This document shows positions 27,351-34,943 of a DNA stretch of 64,000 nucleotides, piece after piece. Origin of the DNA: an uncultured Photobacterium sp. (lineage in GTDB: Bacteria > Pseudomonadota > Gammaproteobacteria > Enterobacterales > Vibrionaceae). The DNA lies in contig NZ_CANMZV010000010.1 of the NCBI RefSeq assembly GCF_947502415.1, positions 122,286 through 186,285 of the forward strand, written 5' to 3'. The position numbers and the translations under genes are program-made. Each line of letters opens with the position of its first letter. The first letter of the stretch is position 1. A model generated the notes under the pieces. The model was not told the DNA's origin, searched no databases, and saw only the letters and a list, made by a program, of their open reading frames with translations.

Positions 27351-29682
27351 AATCGATCCCCCAGAACTCTAAACCTTGTAGTGCGTGCTGTCTGATTTGT
27401 TGCATCAATGCAATGTCACAGGCGTCGGGTTGTCTTTCATATGCGATTTGACCGGGATTTTGCTGGCAAAGTTCACTAACTTGCGCAAAAGCATCGTAGT
27501 TGAGTTGCAGGAATGCCCGTCGCATCGCTGGCAGGATTTGCAGGAATAGCGTTTCGTCGCACGAGGTTAGAAATTGATCTAACTGTTGTTTCAGGTTGGC
27601 TTGCTGGTATAGCAAATAGTCAGCTGCGATGGCGATACCATAGCAAAAATCACCCAAAGCATCAGGCTCTCGGTGGCACTGTTCGATGACGGTTTGCAGA
27701 GCGTCGCCCAGAATCGGACTGTTATCAGTTTGGGATAGTACTGTTGCGATGGCAGCACTGGCGCCATGAAGGGCGTAGGTGTACTGGCTGGCCGGGATAG
27801 CGATTAATGCATCTTGCAGGTAGCTCGGTTGGCAAATATCGACACGTTGTTGCGTCAGCTTCAGAAGCTCTGCCAGCAGTGGTAATAGTTCTTTTTCATG
27901 GCGTGGATCGACCAGTCTTGGCAGGCGGGCACAGAGCCGAACGAAACTGTGCTGTATTACCTGCTCAAACTCATGCTGGTGGCTGTGAGCAAGCAGCCGA
28001 TTGCCCAACAGGCACTGGAAAAGTAATGACAGTGAGGGATAGAGTTGTGTCAGATCCGTTTCGCTGTCGATTTGGCGTTTGACCAGTGCAAGTAACGGCG
28101 ATAACCAGTTTGGTATGCCCATTTGCAGAGCTGCGAGCAGTAACGTGACGCTCTGGTAGCTTGTCATATCGCTGCGGTTTAGTCGCTGGCGGAGGGTATT
28201 GTGGATCACCTCTTCTATCGTGCTGCCAAGATGACTCTGTTCGACAAGAGCACTTTCGGTTTCCGGGCTGAATCGGATTAACCATTGTTCCCGCACCCGT
28301 TGTAATTCAGATTGGCCTGCGAAATTAGGGCCACTCAATTGTGTCGCGTAGGGAACACCCAGGAACGCCAACTGGTGCAAAAATTGTGATTGCCGAAGGT
28401 GGTTGGGCTGCCGGTAGATGGCCAGTTCCTTGCGGATTTCACCGTCGATCAGTTGCGAAGGTAGTTTCAACTGGCTACTGCGTTCACGAAAATCGATGAC
28501 AATCGGCGCTGTTGGTAAATTTTTGGCAAGGCTTCCTGCTTTTGACTCAGTAAAGAACTCATCAATCCAGGCATGGAATGCGTGTTGGGTTTCTTTGATA
28601 AAAGTCAGTTGCGCAGCTTCGATGAATTCGCTGCGTCCCGGGGCAATATCACGCAGCTGTGCCAGTTGTTCAGCTGCCACAACCAAGTCAACGCATTGTG
28701 GTATGGCAACGTTGTGGCCTTTGCTGGCAAGGAAACTCATTAGATCGGTGGCCAGTTCAGTGTGAACATGGCGGGTTAGAGTCCCGAGTTTTTTGAGTGG
28801 AGCCGTTTTCAGCTTTTTCCACCAGTGGGCATAGTAACCACTGTGGCTGAGGCTGGCACCATAATGGCGGTGGCTTAACCGTGACAGCGGATAAGGGACT
28901 AGGTGGCAGCCGGATCGCTGGTTGCGTTCTGGCTCAAGATTAAGAGGCTGTTCCTGCTGGAGGAAATGCCAAATTCCCTGACAGTGGAATGCGCCGCATA
29001 CGACCAGGACTTTTTGTCCGGCGGCGAGGCATGGCGCGATACGGTTTGCCATGTACTGCTCGCGCAGTAGGGTATGTGGTTCGGCATCGGTTTGGTGCCG
29101 GCGCATCTGGCTGCCAAACAACTGCATTTGTTCGAAGAAGGATTCAGCTGAAGCCGAGTATTGATGCTCAAAGTAGCGGTCCCACCATTGATCAAATGAT
29201 TCACAATGGCTTTGGGCAAGCAATGCCTCGATATAGGTTTGGCTGAAAGTAGCTTCGCTATCGTAGAGCAGCGGATCGGTGTTTGATATTTCCTCGTTTT
29301 CGTCCTCACTCAATTGTATTGGCCAGTGGGTATATGGCAGATCGATAAACTGGCAGGGTATGTTGTGTAGTTTCCCGGCTTGCAGGGCATTCCATTCGGG
29401 TGACATTGGGGCGAACGGGATAAAACCGCGTCGTGCTTGGTTGTCTTTGGCGATGCTGTACATGTACGCGGCCACGGGCGGTTTTGTCTCGCTGGATTGC
29501 AAGTAGGCGATTAGCGACTGCGCGTCGGCAGGGGTTTCAATCAAAATCACATCGGGCTTATGCCGTTTGATCAGTCGCAGCAACTGCCAGCTACAGATTG
29601 GACTATGGTGACGAACCGGTGCCCAGATCAGATTGGGGTTGCCGTTGAGTGGCGCCAAAGCCATTTTGTTAGCGTCCGGCAT
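27343..29682 (-). CDS. yehM: DUF5682 family protein (YehM-like)
   Basis: About 779 residues. The N-terminal region has IWAPVRHHSPICSWQLLRLI, DVILIETPADAQSLIAYLQ, a YSI..NQARRGFIPFAPMSPEW segment and VLVVCGAFHCQGI. These resemble the EreA/TiKi-like fold region (conserved His/Glu) that characterises DUF5682; the rest is helical. Function is unknown, but members always accompany a MoxR ATPase and a VWA protein. I chose ATG 29682 (GAAGG upstream; 14-nt overlap with yehL) over the frame's first ATG at 29745, which would bury 63 nt more inside yehL. ATG 29664 is another option. Confidence 0.82.
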   Translation of the reverse strand: MPDANKMALAPLNGNPNLIWAPVRHHSPICSWQLLRLIKRHKPDVILIETPADAQSLIAYLQSSETKPPVAAYMYSIAKDNQARRGFIPFAPMSPEWNALQAGKLHNIPCQFIDLPYTHWPIQLSEDENEEISNTDPLLYDSEATFSQTYIEALLAQSHCESFDQWWDRYFEHQYSASAESFFEQMQLFGSQMRRHQTDAEPHTLLREQYMANRIAPCLAAGQKVLVVCGAFHCQGIWHFLQQEQPLNLEPERNQRSGCHLVPYPLSRLSHRHYGASLSHSGYYAHWWKKLKTAPLKKLGTLTRHVHTELATDLMSFLASKGHNVAIPQCVDLVVAAEQLAQLRDIAPGRSEFIEAAQLTFIKETQHAFHAWIDEFFTESKAGSLAKNLPTAPIVIDFRERSSQLKLPSQLIDGEIRKELAIYRQPNHLRQSQFLHQLAFLGVPYATQLSGPNFAGQSELQRVREQWLIRFSPETESALVEQSHLGSTIEEVIHNTLRQRLNRSDMTSYQSVTLLLAALQMGIPNWLSPLLALVKRQIDSETDLTQLYPSLSLLFQCLLGNRLLAHSHQHEFEQVIQHSFVRLCARLPRLVDPRHEKELLPLLAELLKLTQQRVDICQPSYLQDALIAIPASQYTYALHGASAAIATVLSQTDNSPILGDALQTVIEQCHREPDALGDFCYGIAIAADYLLYQQANLKQQLDQFLTSCDETLFLQILPAMRRAFLQLNYDAFAQVSELCQQNPGQIAYERQPDACDIALMQQIRQHALQGLEFWGIDFE

Positions 29683-30760
29683 CTTGGCTGCCTTCGAGGA
29701 ATGAAGACCACAGCGGATCATTGCTACGCTTGCGTTTGATGACACGCAGATAATCTTGCAGGCAGGCTTCGTCTTTGTGGTTGTCTTTGATCACGGCACC
29801 TTGCAGGTAGGTGGCAAGGTGGGCCGGGGTGATGGCTTGTTCACCGAAGTAATGACATTGCATTGCGGCATGGTAGGCGAGATTGATTGCCTCCGGTACA
29901 GACAACAAGGTTGATGGCGACTCGATGGCGATACCGGCAACAGTGCCTGATTTGAGTTCGTCGAACACGGTCACCAACAGGGTCGCGGTATCTTGATCCA
30001 GGCGCAGTCCGATGTCGTCATATTGCAGCCTGTCGTTGACTTGGCCTAGTACCAGTTCAATACGGTCCTTGCGCTGTGCCAGCGGTTTTAGTGTCTCGAA
30101 GTTGAAACGGCGCTTGAGGGCAGAGGAAATTTGGTTTACACCGCGGTCATTGAGGTTGGCTGTGGCGATGATGTTGAATCCCGGTTGCGACAGCAGGTAG
30201 TTCTGCTCATGCTGGATTTCGGGAATATGCAAAATACGGTCAGAAAGAACCGGGATCAGGCTGTCCTGCACTTCAGTCGGGCAGCGGGTGAGCTCTTCGA
30301 AGCGCATGATGGCTCCGTTCTTCATCGCTTGGTAGAGCGGACCCGGCACCATGGCATCAAGCGTCGGTCCTGATTTCAACAGGGCGGCATAGTTCCAGCT
30401 GTAGCGGATATTTTCCTCAAACAAGCCGGCACTGCCTTGTACTGTGAGGGTGCTGTTACCGCAGATTGCTGCTGTCAGTAACTCAGAAAGCAAAGACTTG
30501 GCCGTACCGGGTTCGCCGACCAGTAACAGGCCTTGCTGCCCCAGCAGGGTAATAATGGCGCGTTCGACGGCACTATCGTTACCGTAGATCTTGCGGGTAA
30601 TGGTTTGGCCCGCAATCGGCTGTTCGCTGCCAAGAATGAAGGTGCGAACCATTTTCGGGCTTAACTGCCAGCCTGCGGGTTTGGCAAAAGTATCGGCTTC
30701 GCGAAGGGCGTTAAGTTGGTTCTGGTATTGCTGTTCTGCGGGCAGGCGCTGTACGTTCAT
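29669..30760 (-). CDS. yehL: MoxR-type AAA+ ATPase (YehL-like)
   Basis: 363 residues with a complete AAA+ module. Walker A is VGEPGTAKSLL (about 78-88). A Walker B-equivalent IMRFEELTRCPTEVQDSL follows, then sensor-1 in FNIIATANLNDRG and an arginine-finger region SSALKRRFNFETL. Helix-2 insert features fit the MoxR clade, which acts as a chaperone-like ATPase on VWA-containing partners. Upstream is the large DUF4132 gene, separated by 106 nt with a perfect hairpin. Downstream are DUF5682, VWA and SWIM genes. Confidence 0.9.
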   Translation of the reverse strand: MNVQRLPAEQQYQNQLNALREADTFAKPAGWQLSPKMVRTFILGSEQPIAGQTITRKIYGNDSAVERAIITLLGQQGLLLVGEPGTAKSLLSELLTAAICGNSTLTVQGSAGLFEENIRYSWNYAALLKSGPTLDAMVPGPLYQAMKNGAIMRFEELTRCPTEVQDSLIPVLSDRILHIPEIQHEQNYLLSQPGFNIIATANLNDRGVNQISSALKRRFNFETLKPLAQRKDRIELVLGQVNDRLQYDDIGLRLDQDTATLLVTVFDELKSGTVAGIAIESPSTLLSVPEAINLAYHAAMQCHYFGEQAITPAHLATYLQGAVIKDNHKDEACLQDYLRVIKRKRSNDPLWSSFLEGSQDAGR

Positions 30761-30779
30761 GATATTGCTCTATGCAATA

Positions 30780-30806
30780 CAGCCAAAGCGGAAGTCGCTT
30801 TGGCTG
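30780..30806. terminator. Perfect hairpin between the DUF4132 and MoxR genes
   Basis: CAGCCAAAGCG (30780-30790), 5-nt loop, CGCTTTGGCTG (30796-30806), an 11-bp perfect stem. On the minus strand it is followed by TATTGCATA rather than a T-run, so an RNA-stability or attenuation element that sets different levels of the large protein and the rest is more likely than full termination. Confidence 0.6.
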
Positions 30807-30866
30807 TTAATTAAAAAGTTCCCGTTTCAGGCTGCGGGAGCGATGCCATAAACGGGGTGGAATCGA

Positions 30867-33800
30867 TTATTGATACCCGTTGACGGCTTCGCGAACCAGT
30901 TCCTGTACCAGTCGCAGTGGCAGTTGCTCGATATCTTTTTTGAGCTTTTTGTATTCAGGCTCATCGAGTTCTGCATAGCAGTAGCTGCCGCGAGGCAGGG
31001 CTCCGGCTTGGTAGAATTCAATCTTGTCAATGGCGATGTCACTCTCGTCTGATTCATAGCCATAACCGCCGTGCCATACTGCTTCGTCGAAGGTGATTTC
31101 GATACCCAGTTCGCCTTCGTCGATTTCCTTGTATAGCTCATCGAAGCTGCCGCCATCGCGTACTGAGCCAATAGCCCAACCTTTTTTGCGCAGGCGGTTG
31201 ATCACGGTAGATGGCGACTTGCGGAAAATCAGGTTCGGGACATAGGCCAGCGGATCTTTTGGGGTTGGTGTTAGGGTCAGCATCGGGCGTGATAGCTGAT
31301 CGAACAGTACCGAAATTTCCCAGTCGGCGAAGTAATCTTGCCACTCGGCCAGTTGATCCGCTGTCAGCTCACTCGGGTGAACCAGGCCGATATGGCTGTT
31401 CGGAGCTATATCTAATGCTTCGTCATCCACGGTAATAACAGCCGGGTTGACAGTAAAGGTTTGTGTCAGCGTATTTTGTTCGTAGATCCCCCATACAAGC
31501 TGGCTGGCCAGCTTATTCATGACAGGGTTGGCAAGGAACAGCTCCGCCCATTTCTCATATTGCCATTGGCGCCATACGACAAAGGCGTCTTCCAGGCGGT
31601 GGGTTTGCAGAGTCACCATATCCTTGAGCATCTTCTTCAGATCGGTGAAGTGCTTGCTGACTGCCGCCGCAGCTTGCGCATCGTCATCGACTTTCGGCTT
31701 CGGAAGGGATTTGACAATTTTTCCGTCTGGTTTGCGGATCGAGAACTTCAGCTCCTTGTTGAGGATCAGATCAAAGTCCTGACCGCAGTACGATAGCGGG
31801 ATGGCATTGTCGACAAAGCCGATGTTGTCGACCAAGCTATCACCCAGTTCACCTTTAGTGATGCCTTTTTGACTGGCACCGATGGCAAAGGCTTCTTGGA
31901 TCGCTTCTTTTACACTCTGTTTCTTGGTATTGCGGCTCAGACGATCCAGCGCCATGAAGACCTGGGTTAGTCCGCTGCCACCCATCTGTTTGATGAGGTG
32001 GGCTGCCAACTGGTGTTTCGACCCATTCGCCCAACGCTCGATAAGCGGCATTAGCAGTTTGACGGTGTTGATGCTGGTGTGAAGCGTCGGGATTGTCAGC
32101 AACCAACGGTTCTTGGCCGTGATGCTATCCGCATATTGGCTGATCAGGTGGCACATGAAAGCATCGAGCGAGTCTTCTGTGATTTGTGACAGAATTGCTT
32201 TGCCTTCGGAACTTGGCACGAAGGCTTCGTGATGCTGGTAAACCTGCAGTAGCTGAATGGCCGCTTCGTAACCGCTGCTGCCGTCCTTGGTTTCGATGAG
32301 ATTAAGGATCTCCTCGCTGACAGGCATTTTTTTCGGTGCTTGATAGCTCTCGGCAAGGTAAGCTGCCAAATCAAAACGACCATCGGCGGTTTTGTAGAGA
32401 TGGACAAAGTTGATATTACCATGCTGGATTAGCAGGGTGCGAGATTGGGTCTCGCTGACTTTATTCAGCAGGTCAAGGGCGATTTCTTCGCTAAGAGAGC
32501 CTTGGCACAGACACTCAACCGCATTGATTTCCTTCTGGCCGCTGAAATCTTCCAACTGTTCTGCGATTGTTGATAGCACGGCTTGTTTTAGTGCGTCCGG
32601 CAGTGAACTAATACAGGCTTGCAAATTGGCATTCAGGCCCTTTTGCTTTTCTTTGAGCATGTCGATGAGTAATATTGCCTCATCGTGATCGGTAATGGTG
32701 CCTTTCAGACAGATCAGCAGCAGAGCCTTGACGGATGCCGAACCGGCTGCGATGTATTTGACACAAGGAATGTTATGTTGCTGCAAGTAGGCTAATTCAG
32801 TTTTCGACATTATCTCCGGGTAGTAGATCCCTTCGTAATAGCAAACTTTGCTATCAATATCGAGTTTACACTGCTTGTTAATGTTTTGAGTGTAGCCAAT
32901 CAGCCCCTTCATGTAACTCGCTTCACAGTGAGGGTACTTGATTGCAACATCGCTCAGCTGGCGAAGAGGGTTTGACTGGTATTGGTTGGCGGCATTATCA
33001 ACAAAGTCGACAACCAGTTTGTTGTTTTTGCCATTAAAGAATATTGTCGCTAAGCGCTCAAAATAAGGTTGGGAGAGCCAAGATAGGTATTCAATGTTGC
33101 TGTTATCGAGTGTGACTTTTGCAACGCTATCTGCATTTTCCCCTGTAAGGATGAAATGTAGCAGGGCGTCATTGTCTTGCTCTTTTTTAGTGATACGAGG
33201 AAGATATTTACGCAGTAAGGCTTGGTCGAAAAGATCCTTGCGCTCTGACAGTTCTGGCGCATCTGAAATTTGAGCCAACAGTCCATGGATAATGTCACAT
33301 TCTGGCTTGGTTGGGTTGTCGTTGTAATACCAATCCCAAATATTGGTAGCGCCGAATCGTTCACACAATAATTTCAGCAGTTGTAGGTGTGGATTTTTGG
33401 TGAAGTGTTCTGCTTTGGGGGTTTCGTAATTTCTCAGGCAACAGTGATAGTGTTGACTAATATAATTCATCAGGTATTGGATGAAACTTGTCTGGAGAGC
33501 AGGGTACAACTTTATGGCATCGTCCAGTTCTTCCATTAATGTATTTGCATTTTTGAATGCACAGTAGTTGTAGGAAGAGAAGAAACGTAATTGATCAATC
33601 CATGTTTCGATATCCAGTCCGAGGATAATTTTCGAGAAGTTATATACGTATTTAGAATCGCCAAATCGATGGAATAGATCCAAATCAAGGATGAAATGAA
33701 TCAACTCCTTGAATTCTTCATCGTGAAGAAGGGTGAACTCTTCTTTTTCGCTGGATGAATAGCGATCTTTGTCTGTTGCCAGTTGAGAGGTAACGAACTT

Positions 33801-34517
33801 GAGATCCGCTTCCCAGTCTCCTGTACCGTCAAAAAGTGCTACGAAGCGGTCAAAGGCTTCCTGCGGCAATGCGGTGCGGTACAAGGCACCATTGAACTTA
33901 TCGCGACGGTTGTCGATTTTTTTGTTGTGATCCTGAAGACAGGCGGTGAAGTACTCACGGAAAATGGCATCAAACTCAGCACAATCTTTTTTATCATAGG
34001 CTTCCCTCATCTTTGGTTGAAGGTATAGCTTTAGGTAAAGGTGGTGCGAGTAGTTATAGAAACCTTCTGATTTGTGCTTTTCATGCTGGAGAAAATCGCG
34101 CACTTCCTGTTCTGGGAAGCCGATTTTTGATAGTTTGAAAAAGGCTTTTTTGATGTCATCCCATTCATCAAGAGTGAATACTTTATCGAGAATCTCTTCT
34201 GTGTTGTTACCTAGCAACGTATGAAAATCTGGATATAAAGCCATTAACGCATCAATATCTACTGCTTCTAACCAGTCAAAATTTGATGCTGAGCTTAGAA
34301 GTGCAGCCAGAAAACGCTGGATATAAAGCGCATCGTCGTCGACAGACTTTAACTCACGGATGATATTTCTAATGTAAAAACCAGCGAAATGATCTTTAGA
34401 GCCAGAATATATTGCGGGCTGTTCTTGATTGAATACAAATTCACTAATGTCATCCGCGATTTTATCCGAAATATAGTAACTCTGTTTTATCTCTGTAATG
34501 AGATCACTGATTTTCAT
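30867..34517 (-). CDS. yehI: Large DUF4132 protein (YehI-like)
   Basis: 1,216 residues, close to the ~1,210 of E. coli YehI. A long helical, repeat-like N-terminal and middle part (HEAT-like appearance, about 1-830) is followed by the DUF4132 region, with AIPLSYCGQDFDLILNKELKF, EDAFVVWRQWQYEKWAELFL, VWGIYEQ and GLVHPSEL. The C-terminus has GSVRDGGSFDELYKEI and a conserved acidic end. No enzyme motif is evident. It is the first gene of the minus-strand operon; a 100-nt gap with a hairpin separates it from the MoxR gene. The ATG at 34517 follows GGAATTTAATA. Confidence 0.85.
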   Translation of the reverse strand: MKISDLITEIKQSYYISDKIADDISEFVFNQEQPAIYSGSKDHFAGFYIRNIIRELKSVDDDALYIQRFLAALLSSASNFDWLEAVDIDALMALYPDFHTLLGNNTEEILDKVFTLDEWDDIKKAFFKLSKIGFPEQEVRDFLQHEKHKSEGFYNYSHHLYLKLYLQPKMREAYDKKDCAEFDAIFREYFTACLQDHNKKIDNRRDKFNGALYRTALPQEAFDRFVALFDGTGDWEADLKFVTSQLATDKDRYSSSEKEEFTLLHDEEFKELIHFILDLDLFHRFGDSKYVYNFSKIILGLDIETWIDQLRFFSSYNYCAFKNANTLMEELDDAIKLYPALQTSFIQYLMNYISQHYHCCLRNYETPKAEHFTKNPHLQLLKLLCERFGATNIWDWYYNDNPTKPECDIIHGLLAQISDAPELSERKDLFDQALLRKYLPRITKKEQDNDALLHFILTGENADSVAKVTLDNSNIEYLSWLSQPYFERLATIFFNGKNNKLVVDFVDNAANQYQSNPLRQLSDVAIKYPHCEASYMKGLIGYTQNINKQCKLDIDSKVCYYEGIYYPEIMSKTELAYLQQHNIPCVKYIAAGSASVKALLLICLKGTITDHDEAILLIDMLKEKQKGLNANLQACISSLPDALKQAVLSTIAEQLEDFSGQKEINAVECLCQGSLSEEIALDLLNKVSETQSRTLLIQHGNINFVHLYKTADGRFDLAAYLAESYQAPKKMPVSEEILNLIETKDGSSGYEAAIQLLQVYQHHEAFVPSSEGKAILSQITEDSLDAFMCHLISQYADSITAKNRWLLTIPTLHTSINTVKLLMPLIERWANGSKHQLAAHLIKQMGGSGLTQVFMALDRLSRNTKKQSVKEAIQEAFAIGASQKGITKGELGDSLVDNIGFVDNAIPLSYCGQDFDLILNKELKFSIRKPDGKIVKSLPKPKVDDDAQAAAAVSKHFTDLKKMLKDMVTLQTHRLEDAFVVWRQWQYEKWAELFLANPVMNKLASQLVWGIYEQNTLTQTFTVNPAVITVDDEALDIAPNSHIGLVHPSELTADQLAEWQDYFADWEISVLFDQLSRPMLTLTPTPKDPLAYVPNLIFRKSPSTVINRLRKKGWAIGSVRDGGSFDELYKEIDEGELGIEITFDEAVWHGGYGYESDESDIAIDKIEFYQAGALPRGSYCYAELDEPEYKKLKKDIEQLPLRLVQELVREAVNGYQ

Positions 34518-34823
34518 TATTAAATTCCATTGTCATTATACTTAACAAGATATTTACGTAAGTGGTGCGTAAACTCTCTATAGGATTCCACAAGTTAATG
34601 GCTACTTGATTCTGAATCAATAATCAGTAATTGAAAAATGCATATTGCTATAGTTTTGTGAGATGTTCGTCGATAACTTATGCGTAAGCGTTATATGGCC
34701 GAGTGCTTTTCAATTGCCATTTATATTAATTAGCGTCAGTTATGTGGTTTAATTAATATCGACGTAATAATTTTATTTGCTGATGATTCTTAATCAGATG
34801 TAAGTAGGTATTTACACGTAATT

Positions 34824-34915
34824 CCTAAGCCACAGGCTTCAGTTCATGACTATGACTATGACTATGACTATGACTATGACTATGACTATGACTATGACTA
34901 TGGCTGTGGTTTAGG
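34824..34915. repeat. Inverted repeat whose loop is filled by a hexanucleotide repeat
   Basis: CCTAAGCCACAG (34824-34835) and CTGTGGTTTAGG (34904-34915) are complementary at 11 of 12 positions, the odd pair being G-T. The loop is made almost wholly of ATGACT copies. It lies between the P-type ATPase stop (34944) and the DUF4132 gene start (34517), both on the minus strand. The rest of 34518-34823 is AT-rich with no gene. Confidence 0.75.
34846..34905. repeat. ATGACT tandem repeat, nine perfect copies plus one variant
   Basis: Nine uninterrupted ATGACT units (34846-34899) followed by ATGGCT. It is a simple-sequence repeat prone to slippage, non-coding here, about 330-390 nt upstream of the DUF4132 start codon. 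Confidence 0.97.
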
Positions 34916-34943
34916 ATCATAAGACTGTATTGTTTGCTCTGTA

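Noticed and set aside
34846..34905. ATGACT tract as a CRISPR or coding repeat
   Set aside because: The unit is only 6 bp with no spacers, and it lies between the stop of one gene and the start of the next.
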